Assembly: GCA_028282785.1 (NCBI GenBank)
Contig: JANQHE010000055.1
Location: 1-64,000, forward strand
Reading direction: 5' to 3'
From: Bacteroidales bacterium
GTDB lineage: Bacteria; Bacteroidota; Bacteroidia; Bacteroidales; UBA12077
DNA length: 64,000 nt
The translations under genes and the position numbers were made by a program. Of this stretch, positions 56,246 to 64,000 are shown piece after piece. The notes beneath the pieces are model-generated. The model was not told the DNA's origin. It saw only the letters and a program-made list of their open reading frames with translations, and did no database searches. Each line of letters begins with the position of its first letter. Position 1 is the stretch's first letter.

Positions 56246-56716
56246 TTATTCATCTAATTCCGGATAGTTAATTTTATCCGGAACAATAAACGCTGAACGA
56301 AAATACTTTTTGATTTGATTAAAATCCTTTAAAGCATCTACTCTATTTCTGTAATCTCCAACTAACACTCTAAAATAAGGGCTAACATATTCGCGATAAA
56401 TCGGGATTTCCGGAAAAAGTTCATAAAACCTAGCCTTAGTGGATTGTGACTGTTCTCTTGCTCCACTTCCTAAATCAGCATATATTCTAATTCTATATCC
56501 CGAAATTCCTCCCTCACGCTTATTTCGTTCTACATGATTATAAACAAGATCATTTATTCTTATATCCTGAAATATGACAACCTCGCCATTTCCTGTTTCT
56601 TGTAGCTTAACAAATACATTTTGCGACGAATTCGACTCAGTTTCGATCTGTGCAAAAAGAGACAAATTAAATATTACAGAAATTATAATAGTTAATAGAA
56701 ATTTGGATTTTGTCAT
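56246..56716 (-). CDS. Secreted SPOR-domain protein
   Basis: This 156-aa protein has a signal peptide (about 1-22) and a C-terminal SPOR-like domain (about 75-150: GYRIRIYADLGSG, YFRVLVGDYRNRVDALK, then KKYFRSAFIVPDKI). SPOR domains bind denuded peptidoglycan glycan at division sites. It may have a role in wall or division, but the N-terminal half is unassigned. Confidence 0.75.
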   Translation of the reverse strand: MTKSKFLLTIIISVIFNLSLFAQIETESNSSQNVFVKLQETGNGEVVIFQDIRINDLVYNHVERNKREGGISGYRIRIYADLGSGAREQSQSTKARFYELFPEIPIYREYVSPYFRVLVGDYRNRVDALKDFNQIKKYFRSAFIVPDKINYPELDE

Positions 56717-56784
56717 ATTTTTCTAAATTACGCTACAAAAATAATATTTTTTTCTAATAATAGATAATTATCACTTGTTAAGAA

Positions 56785-57237
56785 CTAAATGCTAACACTT
56801 TGTTTTTCTGATACTTCTATAGTTTTTCCTCTCAACAATGCTTTTACTTTTATGGTACCTGATATTTCCATATCAATTTTTTTTGCTTTACGCAGCCGAT
56901 AAAAAGTTGTTAAACCAGCAACTGCATTTTTTAAGTATATGTCAACTACTAAATTATGAATCTCATCAGATTTGGCAGGAATAACCACTTCTTTTGAATT
57001 TTTCATCTTTCCCAAGTAATTTCCATTAATAGAAACATCCAGATCCATAGATTTAATTTTTATTTTATACCCATTAGGGTTAGAAACCGGAACTTCTAAT
57101 TCAAGGCTGATCTTATTATCAACCATTCCTTTGAAATTTACATTATTCACATCTCCAATATTAACAGCTTTAAATGCATTACAACTACTTAGTAATGTAA
57201 CAATTGCTATTAATCCTAATAAATGTTTTATTTTCAT
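56785..57237 (-). CDS. LEA-type-2-like lipoprotein
   Basis: This 150-aa protein has a lipobox ending LLSSC with C19, followed by one beta-sandwich domain like LEA14 (about 35-145: ISLELEVPVSNPNGYKIKIK, VVIPAKSDEI). Such lipoproteins are common in Bacteroidota envelopes and their role is not known. It follows glpK by 28 nt on the same strand and may be co-transcribed. Confidence 0.7.
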   Translation of the reverse strand: MKIKHLLGLIAIVTLLSSCNAFKAVNIGDVNNVNFKGMVDNKISLELEVPVSNPNGYKIKIKSMDLDVSINGNYLGKMKNSKEVVIPAKSDEIHNLVVDIYLKNAVAGLTTFYRLRKAKKIDMEISGTIKVKALLRGKTIEVSEKQSVSI

Positions 57238-57265
57238 TGTTTTATTTCTTTTCTATTTTATTATA

Positions 57266-58756
57266 CTATTGTTGCCAGTTCATGGCTTTTTCTACCGCTT
57301 TTAACCAGCCTGAATAAAGTTTTTTACGTTTTTCTTCTTTCATAAACGGTTTAAATGCACAATCTATTTCGCGATTTTTAATCATATCTTTTATTGTCCA
57401 CAAATCTATTGCCAAACCTGCAAATAATGCAGCTCCTAAAGCTGTAGTTTCTACATTTTTAGGTCGATTTACCTCAGAATCTAAAATATCAGCCTGAAAT
57501 TGCATTAAAAAATTATTAGTACTGGCCCCACCATCAACATTTAATGATTTTAAATCGATACCTGAATCCTTTTCCATTGCTTTTAACACATCCATAGTTT
57601 GATAGGCTAAAGACTCTAATGTAGAACGAACAATATGCTTATCTGTTACACCTTGAGTAAGTCCAAGAATTGCTCCCCTTGCATACATATCCCAATACGG
57701 AGCGCCTAATCCGGTAAAAGCCGGAACAACGTAAACTTCTTCAGTATCTTCAACCTCCATAGCAATTTCTTCGGATTGTTTTGCACTTTTAATCAGGTTT
57801 AGTGCATCACGGAGCCATTTTATGGCTGCACCAGCAATAAATACACTTCCTTCAAGAGCATAACTGATTTCTCCATTTAATCCCCATGCTATGGTTGTTA
57901 ATAGTCCTGATTTTGAATTTATAATCTGATCACCAGTGTTCATTAACATGAAACAACCTGTTCCATATGTATTTTTAGCCATACCTTTCTCGACACAAGC
58001 CTGGCCAAATAAAGCTGCTTGTTGATCTCCGGCTATTCCTGCTATTGGAATTTCCGTTCCAAAAATTTCCTTTTCTGTATAACCGTAAATTTCAGATGAA
58101 CTTTTTACTTGCGGTAGAATATTTTCAGGAATTTCAAAAAGCTCCAACAGGTTCTTATCCCATTGTAATTCTTTTATATTGAAAAGCATTGTTCTGGAAG
58201 CATTAGAATAATCTGTAACATGTACTTTACCTCCTGTCAATTTCCAAACCAGCCAGGTATCAATTGTGCCGACCAGGATTTCACCCTTTTTAGCTTTCTC
58301 CTTAACTCCCGGAACTACATTTACGATCCAATGAATTTTAGTCGCAGAAAAATATGAATCAATTATTAATCCTGTATTCTCCCGAATATAATCACTCCAA
58401 CCTTCATCCTGAAGTTTCTTGCATAAATCTGCAGTTCTTTTATCTTGCCAAACTATTGCTCTATATACGGGTATACCTGTTTTTTTATCCCAAACAACAA
58501 TTGTTTCTCTCTGATTTGCAATTCCAATTGCGCCTACATCTGAGGCATTTATTTTTGCTTTTTCAATAAGTTGTTTTGCAGTATATATTTGAGAATCCCA
58601 AATCTCTAATGGCTCATGTTCCACCCAACCAGCTTTAGGGTAATACTGGTCAAATTCTTTTTGTTCCAATGATACAACATTGAACTTGGAGTCAAACAAC
58701 AATGACCTTGAACTAGAGGTTCCCTGATCTAAAGATAATATGTATTTTTTCTCCAT
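57266..58756 (-). CDS. glpK: Glycerol kinase
   Basis: This 496-aa FGGY kinase phosphorylates glycerol to glycerol-3-phosphate. It has [13 protein letters not shown] near 9-21, [11 protein letters not shown], the substrate motif [10 protein letters not shown] and [11 protein letters not shown]. Length is normal. The start is taken at 58756, because the next upstream ATG adds ten residues without family sequence. No glpF or glpD lies nearby. Confidence 0.95.
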   Translation of the reverse strand: MEKKYILSLDQGTSSSRSLLFDSKFNVVSLEQKEFDQYYPKAGWVEHEPLEIWDSQIYTAKQLIEKAKINASDVGAIGIANQRETIVVWDKKTGIPVYRAIVWQDKRTADLCKKLQDEGWSDYIRENTGLIIDSYFSATKIHWIVNVVPGVKEKAKKGEILVGTIDTWLVWKLTGGKVHVTDYSNASRTMLFNIKELQWDKNLLELFEIPENILPQVKSSSEIYGYTEKEIFGTEIPIAGIAGDQQAALFGQACVEKGMAKNTYGTGCFMLMNTGDQIINSKSGLLTTIAWGLNGEISYALEGSVFIAGAAIKWLRDALNLIKSAKQSEEIAMEVEDTEEVYVVPAFTGLGAPYWDMYARGAILGLTQGVTDKHIVRSTLESLAYQTMDVLKAMEKDSGIDLKSLNVDGGASTNNFLMQFQADILDSEVNRPKNVETTALGAALFAGLAIDLWTIKDMIKNREIDCAFKPFMKEEKRKKLYSGWLKAVEKAMNWQQ

Positions 58757-58809
58757 TTTATAAAATTTGGGATGGTAAAAATACAAATAATAAATTGTGA
58801 ATTTGATAA

Positions 58810-58842
58810 AATAAAAAAGGTCATTTCTAATAAGAAATGACC
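58810..58842 (-). terminator. Terminator of the YebC-type gene
   Basis: On the minus strand the perfect stem GGTCATTTCT / AGAAATGACC is followed by a T run. It is 24 nt past the stop codon. Confidence 0.85.
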
Positions 58843-58865
58843 TAATATTTTATCATAATTTCGTA

Positions 58866-59609
58866 TTATTCCATTGCAGCAGCTACCTCATCAGTAAGCT
58901 CTAAGCTATGATATACATTTTGAACATCATCGTCATCTTCAAATGCATCGATCATTTTTAGAACTTTCAATGCAGAGTCAACATCTAAAGCTTTTGTATC
59001 ATTAGGAATACGTTGTAAGCCTGCATTTTCAACCTCGATATTCATGGAATCTAATTTTTTCTGCGCGCTACCGAAATCTTCTTTTGCTGTAGTTATTGTA
59101 ATTAATCCTTCATCAACCTCAATATCCTCCGCACCAGCGTCAATCATTTCAAGTTCCAGTTCTTCTATATCCATTCCTTCAGGAACCGGAAAAGTGAAAA
59201 TACCCTTCGTATCAAATAAGAACGTCAATGAACCATTTTTCCCTAAATTTCCACCATACTTGGTAAAGATTGCTCTTACATTACTTACTGTTCTGTTTTT
59301 ATTATCCGTCAAACAGTCAACAAACACGGCAATACCATTCATAGCATATCCTTCAAAAGACATTTCCTCCAGATTATCTCCTTCTTTATCGGCTTTACTA
59401 ATTGCACGCTCTACATTATCTTTAGGCATGTTAACACCCTTAGCATTATTCATTGCCAATCTCAATCGCGGATTTGCCTCCGGATCTGGGCCACTTTCTT
59501 TTACCGCAACAGCTATTTCCTTAACTATTTTTGAGAACATCTTTGACCTTTTAGCGTCTGCTGCACCCTTCTTCCTTTTAATGGTTGACCATTTACTGTG
59601 ACCTGACAT
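58866..59609 (-). CDS. YebC/PmpR-family regulator
   Basis: This 247-aa protein has the YebC N-terminus SGHSKWSTIKRKKGAADAKR (2-21) and the conserved core with EGYAMNGIAVFVDCLTDNKN (about 84-103), FDTKGIF, then an acidic C-terminal domain (about 200-245). Members are reported as transcriptional regulators or, more recently, as translation factors that help with proline stretches. It has its own terminator. The start codon is well placed at the family start. Confidence 0.93.
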   Translation of the reverse strand: MSGHSKWSTIKRKKGAADAKRSKMFSKIVKEIAVAVKESGPDPEANPRLRLAMNNAKGVNMPKDNVERAISKADKEGDNLEEMSFEGYAMNGIAVFVDCLTDNKNRTVSNVRAIFTKYGGNLGKNGSLTFLFDTKGIFTFPVPEGMDIEELELEMIDAGAEDIEVDEGLITITTAKEDFGSAQKKLDSMNIEVENAGLQRIPNDTKALDVDSALKVLKMIDAFEDDDDVQNVYHSLELTDEVAAAME

Positions 59610-59742
59610 ATCGATAATAAATTAATGTTATTAAAATTTTTAACGGACATAAAATTACTAAATTTTAGAAATATACATAAATCGCGAATTAGAAAATAAA
59701 TCAGATAAAAAAGTCCTTTTTTACTATAATGATATACGGAAT

Positions 59743-59775
59743 TTTAACCCTTCCTTATAATTTTTAATAAATTTG
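59743..59775 (+). promoter_or_regulatory. Candidate promoter of miaB
   Basis: TTTA (59743-59746), a 21-nt spacer, and a perfect TAAATTTG (59768-59775) resemble the Bacteroidota promoter; the start codon is 25 nt further on. Confidence 0.45.
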
Positions 59776-59800
59776 CACTGAATTTAATATTAAGAAATTT

Positions 59801-61135
59801 ATGGGCAAGTCTCAAAATTTATATATAGAAACATATGGATGCCAAATGAATGTGGCAGATAGTGAGGTTGTGGCTTCTGTTTTGAAAGAGAAGGGATATG
59901 ACGTAACCGAAGATATAAACGAAGCGGATATTATTTTAGTTAATACATGCTCTATTAGAGAAAATGCGGAGCAAAGAGTTTGGGGCAGATTAAATGTTTT
60001 TAAGCAAATAAAAAAGAAAAAACCAGAGCTTACTGTTGGTGTAATTGGTTGTATGGCAGAAAGGCTAAAAGAACAACTTATTGAAAAAGAAAAAACAGTA
60101 GATATAGTTGTTGGTCCGGATGCATACAGAGATCTTCCTAATTTATTAGAAACTGCTGAATCCGGACAAAAAGCTGTAAATGTAATTCTCTCAAAAGAAG
60201 AAACTTATGCTGACATAAGTCCTGTCAGATTAGATAAAAACAGAATTTCGGCATTTGTTTCAATTATGAGAGGTTGTAACAATATGTGTTCGTATTGTAT
60301 TGTGCCATATGTAAGAGGTGGTGAAAGAAGCCGTAATCCGGAATCCATAATAAAAGAGGTTGAAGATCTTTATAAAAAAGGCTATAAGGAAGTTACATTA
60401 ATTGGACAAAATGTTGATTCCTATTTATGGGAAAACGAAAATAAAGAACAGGTAAAATTTGCTCAACTTCTTGAATTGACTGCTAAGGTAAATCCGGAAT
60501 TAAGAATACGTTTTTCAACATCTCATCCAAAAGACATGTCGGATGAGGTTCTTTATACCATGGCAATGTATAACAATATTTGTAATCATATTCATTTACC
60601 GGCCCAATCCGGAAGTACAAGAGTATTGGAACAGATGAAGCGAGGTTATACGCGTGAGTGGTATTTAGATAGAATTGAAGCTATAAGAAGAATTTTACCG
60701 GATTGCGCAATATCTACCGATATCATGTGCGGATTTCCCGGAGAAACTGAAGAAGATCACCAGGAGACTTTAAGTTTAATGGAGGAATCAAAATATGATT
60801 TTGCATATATGTTTAAGTATTCGGAACGACCTAAAACATACGCTGCCCGACATTTAAAGGATGATATTTCTGAAGGTACCAAAACCAGAAGACTTACCGA
60901 AATAATTGATCTTCAAAACAAATTATCGGAAAAAAGTAAAAAAGCTGATTTAGGTAAGGTTTTTGAAGTACTTGTTGAAGGTGTATCAAAGAAATCTTCG
61001 GATCATTTATTTGGCAGAAATTCCCAAAATAAGGTTGTTGTATTTCCAAAACATAATTTCAAAGCTGGAGATTATGTTTTTGTTGAGATAACAGAATGTA
61101 CTTCGGCAACGCTAATTGGTATTCCTGTAAATTAA
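59801..61135 (+). CDS. miaB: tRNA-2-methylthio-N6-dimethylallyladenosine synthase
   Basis: This 444-aa radical-SAM methylthiotransferase modifies A37 of tRNAs that read codons starting with U. The N-terminal MTTase domain supplies cluster ligands C14, C50 and C84. The radical-SAM motif is C159-x3-C163-x2-C166, and a C-terminal TRAM domain (about 380-444) binds RNA. Length is standard. It stands as a single gene between a promoter and a bidirectional hairpin. Confidence 0.97.
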   Translation: MGKSQNLYIETYGCQMNVADSEVVASVLKEKGYDVTEDINEADIILVNTCSIRENAEQRVWGRLNVFKQIKKKKPELTVGVIGCMAERLKEQLIEKEKTVDIVVGPDAYRDLPNLLETAESGQKAVNVILSKEETYADISPVRLDKNRISAFVSIMRGCNNMCSYCIVPYVRGGERSRNPESIIKEVEDLYKKGYKEVTLIGQNVDSYLWENENKEQVKFAQLLELTAKVNPELRIRFSTSHPKDMSDEVLYTMAMYNNICNHIHLPAQSGSTRVLEQMKRGYTREWYLDRIEAIRRILPDCAISTDIMCGFPGETEEDHQETLSLMEESKYDFAYMFKYSERPKTYAARHLKDDISEGTKTRRLTEIIDLQNKLSEKSKKADLGKVFEVLVEGVSKKSSDHLFGRNSQNKVVVFPKHNFKAGDYVFVEITECTSATLIGIPVN

Positions 61136-61140
61136 AATAA

Positions 61141-61162
61141 AAAAGGGCTGAAGTGTCAGCCC
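61141..61162 (-). terminator. Terminator of the STAS gene (hairpin shared with miaB end)
   Basis: GGGCTG / CAGCCC with a 6-nt loop (61145-61162) is followed on the minus strand by a run of T. On the plus strand the T tract is weak, so miaB termination is less sure. Confidence 0.7.
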
Positions 61163-61169
61163 TGTATAT

Positions 61170-61475
61170 TTAGTTTAGTTGAAATACGTGATCAAGCTCT
61201 ACTAGTTTTATTAACTCAACCAATTCATCAGAAAGATTGATTAGCTTTAAGCTTGAATTATTCATTTTAGCTGTCTTGTACAAGCTTAATAATGTTTCAA
61301 ACCCTGCACTATCAACAAATTTAATACCATTAAGGTTTAATGTAAGAATTGATCCTGATTGACTAACTAATGGCAATAATTGTTGTTCTACTTCTTTCGA
61401 ATTCAAGATATTCAGCCTCGTCATATTAAAGAAAGAAGCTAAATAAGTGTTCTCTATGTGATCAACTGTTATCAT
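61170..61475 (-). CDS. STAS-domain protein (anti-sigma-factor antagonist-like)
   Basis: This 101-aa protein is a single STAS domain with the phosphorylation-type motif DSAGFETLL (55-63), S56 being the likely regulated serine. Such proteins bind and release anti-sigma factors or sensor partners in phospho-controlled switches. No kinase or sigma factor is adjacent in the window, so its partner is elsewhere. Confidence 0.88.
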   Translation of the reverse strand: MITVDHIENTYLASFFNMTRLNILNSKEVEQQLLPLVSQSGSILTLNLNGIKFVDSAGFETLLSLYKTAKMNNSSLKLINLSDELVELIKLVELDHVFQLN

Positions 61476-61783
61476 AAAATTTTTGTGTTGTTTAACGTTG
61501 TGAAAATACGATCTATAGCTTAATTAAATATTTAATTGAATTTTAAGTTTTCAACAATATAAGTTGAAGTTTTCAACTCAAAAGTGAAGTTAACATTACT
61601 TCTTAAAAAGAGTATACAAAGTTCGTTCCAAGAATATTCAAATTATAAAAACGAAGAACTTACCTGTCTAAATAACTAATTTTCTGATATTTTTATTTGG
61701 AATAGGGTATTTTACATATTATTCATCTTAGGTATAGAAAACGATTAAAACCAAAAAATAAGTTAAATTAAAATACAAAGATT
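61476..61783. other. Divergent intergenic region with a direct/inverted repeat
   Basis: This 308-nt divergent region between the STAS gene and the repeat-protein gene contains a pair of 11-bp direct repeats at 61545-61577, described separately. I see no gene or tRNA. Confidence 0.6.
61545..61577. promoter_or_regulatory. Candidate operator, repeated AAGTTTTCAAC
   Basis: AAGTTTTCAAC occurs at 61545-61555 and again at 61567-61577, a 22-bp period. The second copy also forms the inverted repeat GTTGAA-GTT-TTCAAC. In a divergent promoter region this resembles a regulator site. The regulator is unknown. Confidence 0.4.
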
Positions 61784-62737
61784 ATGAAAACAATAATTAA
61801 ATTAATGATCGGAATCGTGTTGACAACATTTATATGTATAAATGCAAATGCTCAACCAAAATCAGAAATACCTGATGATAATAAACCAAAAATGAATTGG
61901 TCCGGTGCAGATACTCTGTATACATTCCAGTTCAGCTCTGCTACTAATTCCTGGGACTATTTCCAAAGGGAAATAAGAAGATTTGATAATAACAATAATC
62001 CAACCGAAAATTTTGTTCAGGTATGGAATAATCAAGCTCAGAATTGGGCCAATTATTTAAGAGTTAATTACGCTTATGATGAAAAAGGAAACGAAATTGA
62101 AGAAATTACTCAACAATGGGATAATGCTACTAATAATTGGGTTAATGCTCGTTTAAAAACCACTACTTATAAAGGTAGGCACAAAGAAGAAGTTTTATTT
62201 CAACAATGGAAAAAGCCTACTAATGAATGGTTTAATATTATGAAGTATTTAATTAAATACAATGATAATGGAGATAAAAATAGTATTATTATTAAGCTTT
62301 ACAACGGTGTTACTAAAGGCTGGGATAACCATAAGAAATATTTAATGGAATTTGACACTCCTTACTCTCCTCCATCTGTTGTTGTAGCAAAATCTTGGAT
62401 TAGCCACGAATGGAACAAAGAAGGCAAATACACTATCGAATATAACTGGAGAGGCGATAAAACCCTTGAAACTAGGTACACATGGAACAAGAGTATGGAA
62501 ACATGGTTAGAAGGAATTATGCTTGAAATGTACTATGATAAAAAAGGAAATCAGACTGAGTATATAGAAATGAAATATGACTATGCTAATAAAAATTGGG
62601 TAAATTTCAATAGATACACAGCAGCCTATAATGAAAAAGGTTACATGACAGAGAAAAGTGAATACATTTGGAATAGAGCAACCAGTCAATGGGAAATTAA
62701 AGGTCAATATAAATTCACAACTGATACTAAGATCTAA
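61784..62737 (+). CDS. Secreted protein of about 30-residue tryptophan repeats
   Basis: This 317-aa protein has a signal peptide (about 1-24, ending NANAQ). The mature part contains about eight repeats of some 30 residues: an anchor W, a short polar stretch, then several residues of Tyr/Phe (as in Y-x-Y-x-x-x-G), and a further W followed by N/T. Repeats start near residues 54, 84, 114, 144, 174, 205, 235 and 267, ending in an incomplete one. The pattern suggests an extracellular beta-repeat protein, as found in many exported Bacteroidota proteins. No C-terminal sorting domain is evident. Function is unknown. Confidence 0.75.
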   Translation: MKTIIKLMIGIVLTTFICINANAQPKSEIPDDNKPKMNWSGADTLYTFQFSSATNSWDYFQREIRRFDNNNNPTENFVQVWNNQAQNWANYLRVNYAYDEKGNEIEEITQQWDNATNNWVNARLKTTTYKGRHKEEVLFQQWKKPTNEWFNIMKYLIKYNDNGDKNSIIIKLYNGVTKGWDNHKKYLMEFDTPYSPPSVVVAKSWISHEWNKEGKYTIEYNWRGDKTLETRYTWNKSMETWLEGIMLEMYYDKKGNQTEYIEMKYDYANKNWVNFNRYTAAYNEKGYMTEKSEYIWNRATSQWEIKGQYKFTTDTKI

Positions 62738-62763
62738 TCATCACAATAATGCTTTATTAACTA

Positions 62764-62798
62764 AAAAGAGTTCCAACATGGAACTTTTTTTTCATTTT
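62764..62798. terminator. Terminator of the repeat-protein gene, probably bidirectional
   Basis: AGTTCC / GGAACT with a 5-nt loop is followed by eight T on the plus strand; the minus strand also has a T tract. It overlaps the aspS stop region. Confidence 0.8.
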
Positions 62799-64000
62799 TT
62801 CAAAATCAACATTAGTTCATCCAATTGTTTTTTATCAATTTGAGATGGAGAATCAATCATTACATCCCGGCCCGAATTATTTTTAGGGAATGCAATGTAA
62901 TCTCTAATTGATTCCGATCCGCCAAACACAGAACACCACCTATCAAATCCAAAAGCAATTCCTCCATGAGGAGGCGCACCAAACTTAAATGCATCTAATA
63001 AAAATCCAAATTTATCTTCTGACTCCTCTTTTGAAATTCCAAGCGCTTCAAACATTTTTTTCTGTAGATCCGAGTTATAAATTCTTATCGAGCCACCGCC
63101 AATTTCAACACCATTAATAACAAAGTCATACGCATTTGCTCTCATTTTACCAGGATCCGTTCCGAACAGTTCTATATCTTCATCTTTTGGTGATGTAAAC
63201 GGATGATGCTTAGCAAAATATCTTTGCTCTTCCTCATCCCATTCCAAAAGTGGAAAGTCCATTACCCAACAAGGTGCAAATTTATCTTTATCTCTAAGAT
63301 CCAGCCTGTTACCCATTTCTAATCTCAATTCATTTAATGCATTTAAAGTAGAGTTTTTACTTCCTGCTAATATTAATAAAAGATCTCCTTGCTTAGCATT
63401 AAATAAATCGGTCCACATTTTTAAATCTTCTTGCGAGAAAAATTTATCAACAGATGATTTATAAGATCCATCTTCATTACATTTAACATAAACCAAGCCT
63501 TTTGCTCCAACTTGTGGTCTTTGCACAAATTTTGTTAATTCATCTAATTGCTTTCTGGAATAATTAGCACATTCCTTCGCATTTATTCCCCCAATGTATT
63601 CGGCATCATCAAAAACTTTAAATCCCTTGCCCTGGACATTTTCCGTAATTTCAACAAATTTCATATCAAACCTTAAATCCGGCTTATCCGAACCATAATA
63701 TTTCATAGCATCCTGATATGAAATTCTTGGAAATTTTTCATTGTAGGTGATTCCCTTTACCTCATAAAATAAGTGCTTTGCTAATTTCTCAAATGTGTTA
63801 AGGATATCCTCTTGATCTACAAAAGACATTTCACAATCAATCTGTGTAAATTCGGGCTGTCGGTCAGCTCTTAAATCTTCATCCCTAAAACATTTTACAA
63901 TCTGAAAATATTTATCAAATCCGGATATCATCAACAACTGTTTAAATGTTTGAGGAGACTGTGGTAATGCATAGAATTCTCCTAAATTCATTCTTGAGGG
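62792..64000 (-). CDS. aspS: Aspartate--tRNA ligase, C-terminal part (runs off the window)
   Basis: The 402-residue visible part (the frame continues past position 64000) reads P-S-R before the methionine at 63991, as in family sequence, so the true start lies beyond the window. It contains the class II core motifs: [35 protein letters not shown]-type motif 2 and the late [10 protein letters not shown] motif 3. Bacterial AspRS charges tRNA-Asp. An insertion domain is present between motifs 2 and 3, as expected for the bacterial form. The 3' end overlaps a terminator. Confidence 0.97.
   Translation of the reverse strand, partial: PSRMNLGEFYALPQSPQTFKQLLMISGFDKYFQIVKCFRDEDLRADRQPEFTQIDCEMSFVDQEDILNTFEKLAKHLFYEVKGITYNEKFPRISYQDAMKYYGSDKPDLRFDMKFVEITENVQGKGFKVFDDAEYIGGINAKECANYSRKQLDELTKFVQRPQVGAKGLVYVKCNEDGSYKSSVDKFFSQEDLKMWTDLFNAKQGDLLLILAGSKNSTLNALNELRLEMGNRLDLRDKDKFAPCWVMDFPLLEWDEEEQRYFAKHHPFTSPKDEDIELFGTDPGKMRANAYDFVINGVEIGGGSIRIYNSDLQKKMFEALGISKEESEDKFGFLLDAFKFGAPPHGGIAFGFDRWCSVFGGSESIRDYIAFPKNNSGRDVMIDSPSQIDKKQLDELMLILKK

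Noticed and set aside
59044-59601. 185-codon plus-strand frame inside the YebC-type gene
   Set aside because: Antisense of a conserved gene; Ser/Pro-rich translation is typical of the complementary frame.
1-64000. CRISPR arrays, transposases, tRNA or rRNA genes
   Set aside because: No regular direct-repeat array, transposase motif, or tRNA-like T-arm was seen on either strand by eye.

Overview
The window is AT-rich chromosomal DNA of a member of the Bacteroidota. Grounds: the dcw cell-wall/division cluster has the order usual for this phylum (mraZ-rsmH-ftsL-PBP-murE-mraY-murD-ftsW-murG-murC-ftsQ-ftsA-ftsZ-yqeY). MurE carries the meso-DAP type DNPR motif. Promoters fit the TTTG/TAnnTTTG pattern. 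There is a GldN-like lipoprotein, a glycine-lipid acyltransferase pair, and LytTR two-component and double-glycine peptide genes of Bacteroidota type. A Bacteroidales/Marinilabiliales-like lineage is my guess; the sequence does not settle the order.

Layout. 1-269: a strong promoter-like site reads leftward off the window and may belong to a stable-RNA operon. 270-6315: a DPM1-like glycosyltransferase, dihydroorotase, a GldN-like lipoprotein and a SerA-like dehydrogenase, then a convergent aspartokinase and fbp. 6383-17457: mfd, then an envelope cluster (coaX, outer-membrane protein, TPR protein, lptC, small membrane protein, CNNM/CorC protein, PpiD-like foldase). 17773-38431: the dcw cluster on the minus strand, about 20 kb in one direction. 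It is interrupted twice by accessory genes: an N6-adenine methylase plus PD-(D/E)XK nuclease between ftsZ and yqeY, and an ORF6N-domain gene between murG and murC. Upstream of mraZ lie four boxes in exact 10-bp register that look like a MraZ operator.

39258-51919: the most unusual region. A minus-strand operon (two about 800-aa FtsX/MacB-type permeases and an S41 peptidase) diverges from a LytS/LytTR two-component system. This is followed by a secreted subtilase, a third permease and a 33-aa peptide gene with a double-glycine leader and its own terminator. Two 9-12-9 bp direct repeats sharing the word CTGA, one in the divergent promoter and one before the subtilase gene, match the geometry of LytTR-regulator operators. 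Together they suggest one regulon coupling sensing, proteolysis, permeases and a small peptide. No cognate ATPase or C39 exporter is in the window.

52107-64000: glycine-lipid acyltransferase pair, a long amidophosphoribosyltransferase-like protein, SPOR and LEA-type envelope proteins, glpK, a YebC-type regulator, miaB, a STAS protein, a secreted protein of about 30-residue Trp repeats, and the C-terminal part of aspS cut by the window end. I saw no tRNA or rRNA gene body, CRISPR array or transposase.
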